Origin: Terrabacter sp040702505
Lineage (GTDB): Bacteria; Actinomycetota; Actinomycetes; Actinomycetales; Dermatophilaceae
Assembly (NCBI RefSeq): GCF_040702505.1
Contig: NZ_JBFBLC010000004.1
Coordinates: forward strand, 62,001 to 126,000
DNA length: 64,000 nt
Reading direction: 5' to 3'
Positions within the stretch are counted from its first letter, which is position 1. Each line of letters starts with the position of its first letter. Both the position numbers and the translations under genes were made by a program. The notes beneath the pieces were generated by a model. That model worked only from the letters and a program-made list of their open reading frames with translations. It was not told where the DNA came from and ran no database searches. Below, piece after piece: positions 35,135 through 43,297 of this stretch.

Positions 35135-35599
35135 ATGTCTGCTGTCGAAGACCGCCTGTCCGAGCTCGGCCTCACCGTCCCCGAGGTCGTGCCGCCCGTC
35201 GCCGCCTACGTCCCCGTCGTCCGCGAGGGCGACCTCGTGTTCACCTCGGGCCAGCTGCCGATGGCCGACGGCGCCCTCGCCGCGACCGGCAAGGTCGGCG
35301 CGGAGGTCGACGCCGACACCGCCAAGTCCCTCGCCGAGACGTGCGCGCTCAACGCCATCGCCGCGATCAAGTCGGAGATCGGCGACCTCGACGCGGTGAC
35401 TCGCGTCGTCAAGGTCGTCGGCTTCGTCGCGTCCGACCCGTCCTTCACCGGCCAGCCGGCCGTCATCAACGGCGCCAGCGAGCTGCTCGTGAAGGCCTTC
35501 GGCGACAACGGGATCCACGCCCGCTCGGCCGTCGGCGTCGCCGCCCTGCCGCTGGACGCCCCGGTCGAGGTCGAGGTCATCGTCTCCGTCGCGAAGTGA
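35135..35599 (+). CDS. RidA/YjgF family protein
   Basis: A 154-residue RidA-type protein. RidA enzymes deaminate reactive enamine/imine intermediates, and Arg in the active site is needed for that. Visible blocks: DLVFTSGQLPMADGALAATG, ETCALNAIAAIKSEIGDLD and the C-terminal AVGVAALPLDAPVEVEVIVSV. The last block takes the place of the Arg-containing end of classical RidA (R-x-ALPxxAxVEIE), and here it reads HARSAVGVAALPLDAPVEVE. It matches the position of Rv3678c, next to the DUF4177-like gene. It is 7 nt upstream of the NUDIX gene, so they are probably cotranscribed. Confidence 0.9.
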   Translation: MSAVEDRLSELGLTVPEVVPPVAAYVPVVREGDLVFTSGQLPMADGALAATGKVGAEVDADTAKSLAETCALNAIAAIKSEIGDLDAVTRVVKVVGFVASDPSFTGQPAVINGASELLVKAFGDNGIHARSAVGVAALPLDAPVEVEVIVSVAK

Positions 35600-35606
35600 C
35601 CTCGAC

Positions 35607-36455
35607 GTGACCTCGACGGGCCGCCGGTTCCCGCTCACCACGACCCCCGGCATCGCCGACGCGGCGACGCGCTGGCTCGCCGGCGAGCGGTGGGACGTGG
35701 CTGCGCCCCGCCGGGCGAGCACGGTGATGCTCGTCCGTGACGGCGCCGGCGGCCCCGAGGTCTTCATGCTCCGGCGCGTCTCCGCGATGGAGTTCGCGCC
35801 GAGCATGATGGTCTTCCCCGGCGGCGGGGTCGACGCGCGCGACGGCGACCCGACCCTGCCCTGGGCGGGGCCCTCGCCCTCGGAATGGGCTGCGCGACTG
35901 GGCTGCTCGCCCGCCGAGGCGCAGATGTTCGTGGCCGCAGCGGTGCGCGAGGTCTTCGAGGAGTGCGGTGTGCTGCTCGCCGGCGCCTCCGCCGACGGCC
36001 CGCTCGCCGCGGTCGACGGGCCGGAGTGGGCCGGCGTGCGGCAGGCCCTCGTCGACCGGCGGCTGTCCCTCGACGAGGTGCTCCACGACAAGGGCCTGGT
36101 GCTGCGGTCCGACCTCGTCGTCGCCAAGGCGCACTGGGTGACGCCGGTCTTCGAGCCGCGCCGCTACGACACGTGGTTCTTCGCCGCGCTCATGCCCCCG
36201 GCGCAGGTCGCCGACGGCGACACCACCGAGGCCGACCACGCCGACTGGTTCGTCCCGTCCGAGCTGTTGAGGGCGTATGCCGCCGGGTCGGCACTCATGC
36301 TTCCCCCGACGGTCGTGTGCGTGGAGGAGATCGCCGACGCGCGTTGTGCCGCAGACGTGGTCGTGCACAATGACGCGCTGCCGCTCGTCATGCCGCAGGT
36401 CGTGTCCGGCCCCGAGGGTGCGGCCATCGAGATCGTCGAAGTGGTCACGACGTGA
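35607..36455 (+). CDS. NUDIX hydrolase, NUDT19-like
   Basis: A 282-residue NUDIX-fold protein. The N-terminal strand ASTVMLVRDG is followed by FMLRRVSAMEFAPSMMVFPG and then by a split Nudix box with an insert. Its helix part is AAVREVFEECGVLL, holding the REVxEEC core. This insert type occurs in NUDT19-like acyl-CoA hydrolases, so a CoA-ester substrate is plausible. The GTG at 35607 lies 7 nt after the RidA stop. Confidence 0.85.
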   Translation: MTSTGRRFPLTTTPGIADAATRWLAGERWDVAAPRRASTVMLVRDGAGGPEVFMLRRVSAMEFAPSMMVFPGGGVDARDGDPTLPWAGPSPSEWAARLGCSPAEAQMFVAAAVREVFEECGVLLAGASADGPLAAVDGPEWAGVRQALVDRRLSLDEVLHDKGLVLRSDLVVAKAHWVTPVFEPRRYDTWFFAALMPPAQVADGDTTEADHADWFVPSELLRAYAAGSALMLPPTVVCVEEIADARCAADVVVHNDALPLVMPQVVSGPEGAAIEIVEVVTT

Positions 36456-36471
36456 GTGCAGGGGGCGGGTG

Positions 36472-37269
36472 GTGAAGGGATCGGAGGCCGACCCGAGCTG
36501 GCACGGCGGCGTCATGACCGAGCGCGCCGAGTGCGTGCTCTGCCCGAACCCGTCGCCCATGACGCTCGACGGCACCAACACGTGGCTGCTCGCCGAGCCC
36601 GGCTCCGACGAGGTCGTCGTCGTCGACCCGGGCCCGCTCGACGAGGCCCACCTGCAGCACGTCGTGCGCCGTGTCTCCGAGTCAGGGCGCCGGGTGGCCC
36701 TCACCCTGCTGACGCACGGGCACGCCGACCACGCCGAAGGGGTGGGCCGTTTCGCCGAGCTGACCGGTGCGCCGGTGCGCGGCTTCGGCAGGGGCCACGA
36801 CGACCTTCGAGCCGGGGAGACGGTCCGGGTCGGTGGGCTCGAGATCCTCGCCGCCCCGACCCCCGGCCACACGAGCGACTCCTTCTCGTTCGTGCTGCCC
36901 GCCGACAACACGCTCCTGACCGGCGACACCGTGCTCGGGCGCGGCACCACCGTCGTGGCCTGGCCCGACGGCAGCCTCGAGGCCTACCTCGCCTCGCTCG
37001 AACACATCGAGGCGCTGACCCGCGCCGGTGAGGTGACGAGCCTGCTCCCGGGGCACGGGCCGTTCGTCGCCGACGCGGCAGCCACCGTCACCTTCTACCT
37101 TAAGCACCGCGCCGAACGGCTGGAGCAGGTGCGCGAGGCGGTCGCCCGAGGTGCGCAGACGGCATACGACGTCGTGGAGCAGGTCTACGCCGACGTGCCG
37201 CGCAGCGTGTGGCCCGCCGCCGAGCTGTCGGTGCGGGCCCAGCTCGACTACCTCCGCGCCCACGCCTGA
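36472..37269 (+). CDS. MBL-fold metallohydrolase (Rv3677c-like)
   Basis: A 265-residue metallo-beta-lactamase-fold hydrolase, similar to LACTB2-like enzymes. The zinc motif is LTHGHADHAEGV (HxHxDH), further ligands are in PTPGHTSDS and LTGDTVLG, and the last His is in LLPGHGPFV. The first of two tandem GTG codons after GGGGGCGG would start 3 nt earlier; I use the GTG at 36472. It lies 16 nt after the NUDIX gene, in the same unit. The substrate is unknown; an RNase or a thioesterase role is possible. Confidence 0.88.
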   Translation: MKGSEADPSWHGGVMTERAECVLCPNPSPMTLDGTNTWLLAEPGSDEVVVVDPGPLDEAHLQHVVRRVSESGRRVALTLLTHGHADHAEGVGRFAELTGAPVRGFGRGHDDLRAGETVRVGGLEILAAPTPGHTSDSFSFVLPADNTLLTGDTVLGRGTTVVAWPDGSLEAYLASLEHIEALTRAGEVTSLLPGHGPFVADAAATVTFYLKHRAERLEQVREAVARGAQTAYDVVEQVYADVPRSVWPAAELSVRAQLDYLRAHA

Positions 37270-37272
37270 GCA

Positions 37273-37941
37273 ATGGACCGCGGCATCGGAGCCCTGGCTG
37301 CGGCGGCGTTAGCGCTCGTCGGCGACCACCGGCGGGTCGTCCTTGGCATCGCCGGTGCGCCCGGCGCCGGCAAGTCGACCCTCGCTGACGCGCTGGTCCG
37401 AGCGGTCGGGGCCGCGCAGGGCAGGGACTGGGTGGCGCACGTGCCGATGGACGGCTTCCACCTCGCCGACGCGCAGCTCGAGCGGCTGGGAGCGCTGTCC
37501 CGCAAGGGTGCTCCCGACACGTTCGACGCGGACGGCTACGCCCACCTGCTGCACCGGGTCGTTACCGAGCCCGACTCGTGGGTGTACGCGCCGGGCTTCG
37601 ACCGGACCCTCGAGCAGCCACTGGCCGCGGCGATGGTGGTGCCGCCGTCTGCTCGTCTTGTCGTGACCGAGGGCAACTACCTGCTCCTGCCCGAGGCGCG
37701 CTGGGAGCGGGCGCGGGCGCAGCTGGCCGAGGTGTGGTTCGTGGCGGGCGACGACGAGGTGCGCCGGTCGCGTCTCGTCGACCGGCACGTCACCTTCGGC
37801 AAGAGCCCGTCGGCAGCGCTGGCCTGGGTCGAGCAGACCGACGAGGCGAACGCGGTCGCGGTGGCCGCCACGGCCAGTCGCGCCGACAGGGTCGTCCTCA
37901 ACGGGCCGGACGGCTGGCGCCTCGCCGGTCCGACGGGCTGA
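37273..37941 (+). CDS. nucleoside/nucleotide kinase family (uridine-kinase-like P-loop) protein
   Basis: A 222-residue P-loop kinase. Walker A is GAPGAGKST (28-36). The substrate motif VPMDGFHLADAQLERLG and the segment APGFDRTLEQP are as in the YfdH/FrcK-like, pantothenate/uridine kinase branch. The lid holds RSRLVDRHVTFGKS. It is often labelled nucleoside kinase or fructose transport kinase, but the true substrate is unknown. It starts 3 nt after the MBL gene stop, so it ends the RidA-NUDIX-MBL-kinase unit. Confidence 0.85.
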   Translation: MDRGIGALAAAALALVGDHRRVVLGIAGAPGAGKSTLADALVRAVGAAQGRDWVAHVPMDGFHLADAQLERLGALSRKGAPDTFDADGYAHLLHRVVTEPDSWVYAPGFDRTLEQPLAAAMVVPPSARLVVTEGNYLLLPEARWERARAQLAEVWFVAGDDEVRRSRLVDRHVTFGKSPSAALAWVEQTDEANAVAVAATASRADRVVLNGPDGWRLAGPTG

Positions 37942-37950
37942 CCGGAAGGC

Positions 37951-38628
37951 TCAGCGGGCGCGGCGCTTGAGACGCTCGACGTCCTGGAGCAGGACGGCCC
38001 GGGCCTCGAGGCGCAGCCACCCGCGCGTCGCGAAGTCCGCGAGTGCCTTGTTGACGGTCTCGCGGGAGGCGCCGACGAGCTGCGCCAGCTCCTCCTGCGT
38101 GAGGTCGTGGGAGACCATGATGCCGCCCTCGACGGGCCTGCCGAAGCGCTCCGACAGGTCGAGCAGCGCCTTGGCGACGCGGCCGGGGACGTCGGTGAAG
38201 ACGAGGTCGGCGAGGTGGGCGTTGGTGCGGCGCAGGCGCTGGGCCAACGCGGCGAGCAGGGCCTTGGACACCTCTGGGCGGCCGGTGAGGATCGCCGTGA
38301 GCGAGTCGTTGCCGAGCCCGAGCAGTTGGGTCTCGGCGACGGCGGTCGCGGTCATCGTGCGGGGCCCCGGGTCGAAGAGGCTGAGCTCGCCGAACATCTC
38401 GCCGGGACCGAGGATCGCGACGAGGTTCTCGCGGCCGTCGGGGCTGCGGCGGCCGAGCTTGATCTTGCCCTCGGCGATGACGTAGAGCGTGTCGCCGCGG
38501 TCGCCCTCGTGGAAGAGCACGTCGCCGCGCTCCATGTGCGACCGGCTCATCTCGGACTGCAGGGCGGAGGCCGCCTCGTCGTCCAGAGCCTTGAACAGGG
38601 GCGCACGCCTCACCACGTCGAGATCCAC
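37951..38628 (-). CDS. crp: Crp/Fnr-family transcriptional regulator (Crp/GlxR-like)
   Basis: A 225-residue cAMP-receptor-protein homologue. The N-terminal cyclic-nucleotide domain includes GEMFGELSLFDPGPRTMTA, the phosphate-binding cassette. The C-terminal helix-turn-helix is LAQLVGASRETVNKAL. It is the positional equivalent of M. tuberculosis Crp (Rv3676) and Corynebacterium GlxR, global regulators of carbon metabolism. The start is GTG 38628. It ends 9 bp from the kinase gene, convergent with it. Confidence 0.9.
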   Translation of the reverse strand: MDLDVVRRAPLFKALDDEAASALQSEMSRSHMERGDVLFHEGDRGDTLYVIAEGKIKLGRRSPDGRENLVAILGPGEMFGELSLFDPGPRTMTATAVAETQLLGLGNDSLTAILTGRPEVSKALLAALAQRLRRTNAHLADLVFTDVPGRVAKALLDLSERFGRPVEGGIMVSHDLTQEELAQLVGASRETVNKALADFATRGWLRLEARAVLLQDVERLKRRAR

Positions 38629-38739
38629 GGGGTCAGTGTGCCACGTGGTGCGTGCCGATGCCCTGACACCACAGGCACATCCGGTCGCGCGTCGAACTGT
38701 GGCCCGCCCCGGCCCGACCGTCTGCTGCTCGCACGCGGC

Positions 38740-39426
38740 TCAGTCGTCGATGCGGTAGTCGATGGGCTTGCACACGCCGTTGTTGGACTTCTCGGCCGAG
38801 CAGGCGGTCAGGCCCACGATGAGGTCGGCCTCGGCGCGCAGGACGAAGCGGTCACCGGCACGCGAGGTTGGCGGGTCGATGTGCAGCTCGCCGCCGCGCT
38901 CGTTCCACACGTTCATGAAGATGTTGAGTGTTGTGGAGATCCGGTCGGGGTCGACGTCGTAGGCCGCCATGTTGGTGGCGAGGTTCTCGTAGCAGCTGGG
39001 GTGGTAGGCCCCGTGGAACTCGGGATAGAGCAGGTCGAAGGTCTCCTGCGAGCACGGCGTCAGCAGGATGTCGTGGTGCCCGCACGTGTCCTCGACGACG
39101 GTGGCCATCCGCCGGCTGCGGTTGCTGTAGAGCACGCTGCCGGTGGTCACGGCCGTCGAGTTGGCGTAGTCGATGGTGCGACCGGAGCTGAACCACTCGT
39201 CGCGGTCGTCGGCCATGACGGCGAAGAAGTCGCTGACCTGCTCGCCGGTGGGGTCGACGACCGTCAGTCGCTGGCCCGCCCGCAGGAGGAAGGCGGTGCC
39301 GGTCTGCGGGGCCAGGCGGGTGAGCTCCATGCCGTCACCGTAGCCGCCGAGCGGTTGGAAGACCGGTCCGCCGGGGCCGAAGAGGCGCCCGAGGGTGGTG
39401 TGCGTCAGGTCCTGCGAGATCGTCAT
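38740..39426 (-). CDS. DUF1989 (urea-carboxylase-associated type) protein
   Basis: A 228-residue DUF1989 protein. Conserved blocks are LLRAGQRLTVVDPTGEQVSD, YSNRSRRMATVVEDTCGHHD, HPSCYENLATNMAAYD and NIFMNVWNERGGELHIDPP. Cys and His residues in the CGHHD block and in HPSC may bind metal. The family is often linked to urea or guanidine carboxylase loci, with unknown chemistry. The start overlaps the end of the YqcI/YcgG-type gene as ATGA, so the two are coupled and probably act together. Confidence 0.85.
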   Translation of the reverse strand: MTISQDLTHTTLGRLFGPGGPVFQPLGGYGDGMELTRLAPQTGTAFLLRAGQRLTVVDPTGEQVSDFFAVMADDRDEWFSSGRTIDYANSTAVTTGSVLYSNRSRRMATVVEDTCGHHDILLTPCSQETFDLLYPEFHGAYHPSCYENLATNMAAYDVDPDRISTTLNIFMNVWNERGGELHIDPPTSRAGDRFVLRAEADLIVGLTACSAEKSNNGVCKPIDYRIDD

Positions 39427-40346
39427 CCTTGCTCCCCTGGGTGGGTGGTGGCGCGGGCTCCCATCGGGCACCGGCTCGCGCTCGCGGTGGTGGTCGGGAC
39501 GTGCGTGCCGTCAGTGGCTGCGGCGGCCTCGGGGTTGACCTCGAGCGGCGGCTGCCAGCCGTCGGGATGGTGGCGCCCGGAGTACTGCAGGGCCTCGGTG
39601 CTGTCGCCGTGGTCGGCGACCATGGGGTTGACGAACCCCTGCAGGTCGACGTCGCGACGGCGGATCGTGCTGCGCATGTGGTCGAAGCGGCCCTCGGCGC
39701 GCAGGTTCTCGAACTGGTCGTGCGGGTTGAACACGAGGGTGGGCAGCGGGGCCCGCCGGGCCACGCGGGAGGCGGCGGGGTGCAGGCCGACGATGAAGTA
39801 CGCGGTGCCGCCGGCGCTGAAGGCGAAGTGCGGGTCGCTGGGGTCGGAGCCCACCCCGTCGGCCCACGACTCGTCGTCGACGTCGTGCAGCCGCTGGAGC
39901 AGGTCGAACAGGGCCGTCTCGAAGCCGGCCTCGTCGGCGGGCACCGGCCCGCGGAAGGTGACGATGAAGGAGTGGAAGCCGCTCTCGCCCTCGATACTGG
40001 TCGCGAAGGCGCGGAGCCGCTCGAGGAGCTGGCCGGGGACGTCCGGATCGGTCATGTCGCCGAGCACCAGGTGGTCCATGCCGCCGCGGCGGAAGACGGA
40101 CTTCGCTCCCAGGCAGGGGAACTCGGCGTGGGTCACCATGAGCTCGAGGGCCCGGACGACGTCCTGCTCGGGCGAGTGGGCGAGGTCCATACCGGCCAGC
40201 AGGTCGAGGGTCGACTCCAGCCCGTGGTGCTCCTCGGGTTCCGTAAGAGCGACCGGCACGGCCGCGGGCGACGCTGGGATCACGGAGGCAGGCAGAACGC
40301 TCGCCTCGGCAGGCGTTGGGGCATCGATGCGCGTATCCGTTGACAT
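39423..40346 (-). CDS. YqcI/YcgG family protein (haem-dependent N-oxygenase type)
   Basis: A 307-residue protein of the YqcI/YcgG family. After a disordered 45-residue N-terminus come the blocks FPCLGAKSVFRR, GLHPAASRVARRAPLPTLVF, FNPHDQFENLRAEGRF and DLQGFVNPMVADHGDSTEAL. Members include GntA and DcsA, haem enzymes that hydroxylate guanidine nitrogens of arginine derivatives. Whether this one binds haem or uses arginine is inferred from the family. It overlaps the DUF1989 gene by 4 bp. The pair is inserted between crp and nth, where M. tuberculosis has no such genes. Confidence 0.85.
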   Translation of the reverse strand: MSTDTRIDAPTPAEASVLPASVIPASPAAVPVALTEPEEHHGLESTLDLLAGMDLAHSPEQDVVRALELMVTHAEFPCLGAKSVFRRGGMDHLVLGDMTDPDVPGQLLERLRAFATSIEGESGFHSFIVTFRGPVPADEAGFETALFDLLQRLHDVDDESWADGVGSDPSDPHFAFSAGGTAYFIVGLHPAASRVARRAPLPTLVFNPHDQFENLRAEGRFDHMRSTIRRRDVDLQGFVNPMVADHGDSTEALQYSGRHHPDGWQPPLEVNPEAAAATDGTHVPTTTASASRCPMGARATTHPGEQG

Positions 40347-40495
40347 GTCGGACTCCCTCCGTGCGTTGCAGCACGTACCCAGAAGGAGAGGTCTTCGCTC
40401 GAAGGTTGGACAGGGGTGTGGGCTCTGTCACGTGCGGTCCTGCGGGCCCGGCTCGGCGAGGAGCGCGGCGGACGGCGTGACCCAGCGCGGCGGCA

Positions 40496-40501
40496 TACAG
40501 T
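40496..40501 (+). promoter_or_regulatory. -10 box of nth (leaderless pattern)
   Basis: TACAGT, within GGCATACAGT, ends 7 nt before the GTG at 40509 and supports that start. Confidence 0.4.
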
Positions 40502-40508
40502 GTCGTGC

Positions 40509-41234
40509 GTGTCTCCCCGTGCCGTCGTGACCGCCGACGAGAGCCCCGTGGCGCGGACCCGGCGCGCCCGGAAGATGTACCGCCTGCTGCACGAGCGCTA
40601 CCCGTACGCGCACTGCGAGCTCGACTTCAGCACCCCGCTCGAGCTGCTCGTGGCGACGATCCTGTCGGCGCAGACGACCGACGTCGGGGTCAACAAGGTG
40701 ACGCCGATCGTCTTCGCCAAGTACCAGAGCGCCGCCGACTACGCCGCGGCCGACCGGACCGAGCTCGAGACGATCATCCAGCCGACCGGCTTCTACCGGA
40801 ACAAGGCCGACTCGCTCATCAAGCTCGGCATCGCCCTCGTCGAGAACTTCGACGGCGAGGTGCCCGGAAGGCTCAAGGACCTCGTCACCCTCCCGGGAGT
40901 GGGCCGCAAGACGGCCAACGTCGTGCTGGGCAACGCCTTCGACGTGCCGGGCATCACCGTCGACACGCACTTCGGGCGGCTCGTACGCCGCTTCGGCTGG
41001 ACCGAGGAGGAGGACCCCGTCAAGGTCGAGCACGAGATCGGCCGGCTCTTCCTCCGACGCGACTGGACGATGCTCAGCCACGTCGTGATCTTCCACGGCC
41101 GCCGCACCTGCCATGCGAAGAAGCCCGCCTGCGGCGCCTGCCCCGTCGCCCGGCTGTGCCCGAGCTACGGCATCGGCGAGACCGATCCCGACAAGGCGGC
41201 GAAGCTGCTGAAGTACGAGCTGGCACCGAAGTGA
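40509..41234 (+). CDS. nth: endonuclease III
   Basis: A 241-residue base-excision-repair enzyme (glycosylase and AP lyase on oxidised pyrimidines). The helix-hairpin-helix is LPGVGRKTANVVLG with the catalytic Lys, the catalytic Asp is in ITVDTHFGRL, and the [4Fe-4S] cluster ligands are CHAKKPACGACPVARLC (C-x6-C-x2-C-x5-C). The GTG at 40509 is preferred to 40500 and 40527 because of the -10 box spacing. Its stop overlaps the NUDIX start as GTGA. Order nth-NUDIX-marP is that of Rv3674c-Rv3671c, without the TlpA gene. Confidence 0.95.
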   Translation: MSPRAVVTADESPVARTRRARKMYRLLHERYPYAHCELDFSTPLELLVATILSAQTTDVGVNKVTPIVFAKYQSAADYAAADRTELETIIQPTGFYRNKADSLIKLGIALVENFDGEVPGRLKDLVTLPGVGRKTANVVLGNAFDVPGITVDTHFGRLVRRFGWTEEEDPVKVEHEIGRLFLRRDWTMLSHVVIFHGRRTCHAKKPACGACPVARLCPSYGIGETDPDKAAKLLKYELAPK

Positions 41235-41977
41235 CGGAGGTCGTCAGCGGCATCGCGTATGCCGGCCCGTCGGGCGCCATCGAGCCGTCCCCAGCGCTGG
41301 ATGGTGGCACCGCCCCGCGCCCGGCGTGGATGGACGACGTCGCGGTGCGCCTCGAGAGCGTGGCGCCGCAGTACTTCTCGCGCTTCCTGCCGCCCGAGGA
41401 GGGCGGACGGGAGTCGGCGGTCCTCATCCTCTTCGGCCCGCCACCCGCGGGATCCGACGACGACGGGGAGCATGTCGTGCTCATCGAGCGTTCTCACACC
41501 ATGCGCACCCAGCCGGCCCAGATCGCCTTCCCGGGCGGCTCGCGCGACCCCGAGGACGACGACCTCGTGGCGACTGCGCTGCGCGAGGCGCAGGAGGAGA
41601 CGGGCGTCGACCCGGGCGGGGTCGAGGTCGTCGCGCAGCTGCCGTCGCTCTTCCTCGCGCCGGCCCAGTTCGTCGTCGCCCCGGTGCTCGGCTGGTGGGC
41701 CAAGCCCACGCCCATCGGCGTCCGCGACCCCCGCGAGGTGCACGACGTGCTGTCCGTGCCGGTCTCGCACCTCGTCGCCCCGGCTACGCGCTTCTCGGTG
41801 ACCCACCCGTCCGGCTACACCGGGCCGGGCTTCGAGCTCGACCACCTCTTCCTCTGGGGTTTCACCGCCGGACTGCTCAGCAGCGTCCTCGAGCTCGCCG
41901 GCCTGTCCCAGCCGTGGGACGCGGGCGTCATGCGGCCGCTGCCCGAGGTCTTCCTGCGTCAGGGGAGGCGGGCATGA
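41231..41977 (+). CDS. NUDIX hydrolase, CoA-diphosphatase-like (Rv3672c-like)
   Basis: A 248-residue NUDIX hydrolase. The box is complete: FPGGSRDPEDDDLVATALRE followed by AQEETGVDPGG, matching GX5EX7REUXEEXGU. It is preceded by HTMRTQPAQIAFPGGS, the motif found before the box in CoA pyrophosphatases (NudL, PCD1). The C-terminal GFELDHLFLWGFTAGLLSSV also fits that group. The GTG at 41231 overlaps the nth stop and the gene's own stop overlaps marP, so three genes form a tight operon. Confidence 0.88.
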   Translation: MTEVVSGIAYAGPSGAIEPSPALDGGTAPRPAWMDDVAVRLESVAPQYFSRFLPPEEGGRESAVLILFGPPPAGSDDDGEHVVLIERSHTMRTQPAQIAFPGGSRDPEDDDLVATALREAQEETGVDPGGVEVVAQLPSLFLAPAQFVVAPVLGWWAKPTPIGVRDPREVHDVLSVPVSHLVAPATRFSVTHPSGYTGPGFELDHLFLWGFTAGLLSSVLELAGLSQPWDAGVMRPLPEVFLRQGRRA

Positions 41978-43176
41978 CCGGCAGCAACCTGCTCGACGTC
42001 GTCCTCGTGCTCCTGCTGCTCGCGTATGCCGTGTCGGGCTACCGACAGGGGCTGATCCAGAGCGTGTGCTCGCTCGTCGGCTTCTTCGCCTTCGCCATGC
42101 TCGCGGTCTGGCAGCTGCCCGGGATGCTCACGCGCTGGCCGGCCGTCGCGAACGACAGCCGCACCCGGGTGCTCGTGCTCGTCGTCGGCGTCGTGGGCTT
42201 CGGCTGGCTGGGACAGTTCCTCGGCAGCCTGCTCGGCTCACGCATACGGCGTCGGGTCGGGCAGACGTCGCTGCGACGCGTCGACTCGGCGCTCGGCGCG
42301 GTCGTCGTGGCGCTGGCGGCGAGCCTCATCGTCTGGTTCATCGGCGGCGCGCTGCGCACGGCCGGCAACCCGACGCTGTCGAAGGCCATGGCCGACTCGA
42401 AGGTGCTGCAGGTCGTCAACTCGGTGGTGCCCGAGGAGACGGGGCAGGTGTTCGCCGGCTTCCGCGGGTTCCTGTCCAGCCAAGGCTTTCCGCAGGTCTT
42501 CGGCGGCCTCGCGCCCGAGCCGATCACGCCGGTCCAGGGACCAGACCCCGCCGTCGCCCACTCGCAGGCGATCCGCGGCGCGGCCCGGTCGGTCGTCAAG
42601 GTCACCACGCAGTCCAGCTCGTGCCAGCGTGGCCAGGAGGGCACCGGGTGGGTGCTCATGCCCGGGCGCATCGTCACCAACGCGCACGTCGTCGCCGGCG
42701 CGGACGACGTGCAGGTGCAGAGCGGCGACCAGGTGCTGAAGGCCCGCGTCGTCGTCTTCGACCCGCGCCGCGACCTCGCGGTCGTCAGCGTGCCGGGCCT
42801 GCTGGCTCCGCCCCTGCAGCTGGGCGGGGAGCTGCAGCGCGGCGACTCCGCGGCGGTGCCGGGCTACCCGCTTGACGGCCCCTACCGCGCGGTGTCCGCG
42901 CGCATCCGGGCCCAGCTCGACGCCCGGGGCTTCGACATCTACAGCAAGGACCGCGTCGTCCGCCAGATCTACTCGCTCGCCGCGACGGTCCAGCCGGGCA
43001 ACTCCGGCGGCCCGCTCCTCGACACGAACGGCCGCGTCGTCGGCGTCATCTTCGCCAAGTCGCTCGAGGACGCCAAGACGGGCTACGCGCTGACCCTCGC
43101 CGAGGCCCGGCCGGTGCTCGACGAGGCCTCCTCGGCCGGCATGGAGGTCAGCACCGGCGCCTGCGTGGCCAGCTGA
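41974..43176 (+). CDS. marP: membrane serine protease MarP
   Basis: A 400-residue protein with four N-terminal membrane helices (CvpA-like region, about 5-130) and a periplasmic chymotrypsin-fold protease. The triad is His238 (TNAHVV), Asp267 (RRDLAV) and Ser344 (GNSGGP), almost the same numbers as in M. tuberculosis MarP (Rv3671c). Cys217 and Cys397 match the disulfide pair that holds that protease active. MarP is needed for acid resistance and cleaves cell-wall enzymes in mycobacteria. A family 1 repeat cluster follows. Confidence 0.93.
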   Translation: MTGSNLLDVVLVLLLLAYAVSGYRQGLIQSVCSLVGFFAFAMLAVWQLPGMLTRWPAVANDSRTRVLVLVVGVVGFGWLGQFLGSLLGSRIRRRVGQTSLRRVDSALGAVVVALAASLIVWFIGGALRTAGNPTLSKAMADSKVLQVVNSVVPEETGQVFAGFRGFLSSQGFPQVFGGLAPEPITPVQGPDPAVAHSQAIRGAARSVVKVTTQSSSCQRGQEGTGWVLMPGRIVTNAHVVAGADDVQVQSGDQVLKARVVVFDPRRDLAVVSVPGLLAPPLQLGGELQRGDSAAVPGYPLDGPYRAVSARIRAQLDARGFDIYSKDRVVRQIYSLAATVQPGNSGGPLLDTNGRVVGVIFAKSLEDAKTGYALTLAEARPVLDEASSAGMEVSTGACVAS

Positions 43177-43191
43177 CCATCTCTCGCCCAA

Positions 43192-43264
43192 GTCGAGTGG
43201 GCACTTTCCGACGTCGAGTGGGCACTTTGCGACGGCTCGAGGTGACGCACAGTGCCCACTCGAC
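43192..43264. repeat. family 1 repeats (3 copies)
   Basis: GTCGAGTGGGCACTTT at 43192-43207 and 43213-43228. An inverted variant with ACAG in place of AAAG is at 43249-43264. They lie between marP and the frameshifted GNAT gene. Confidence 0.9.
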
Positions 43265-43297
43265 GTGGGGGGCGGACGGGGAGGGCAGGATTCGGGC

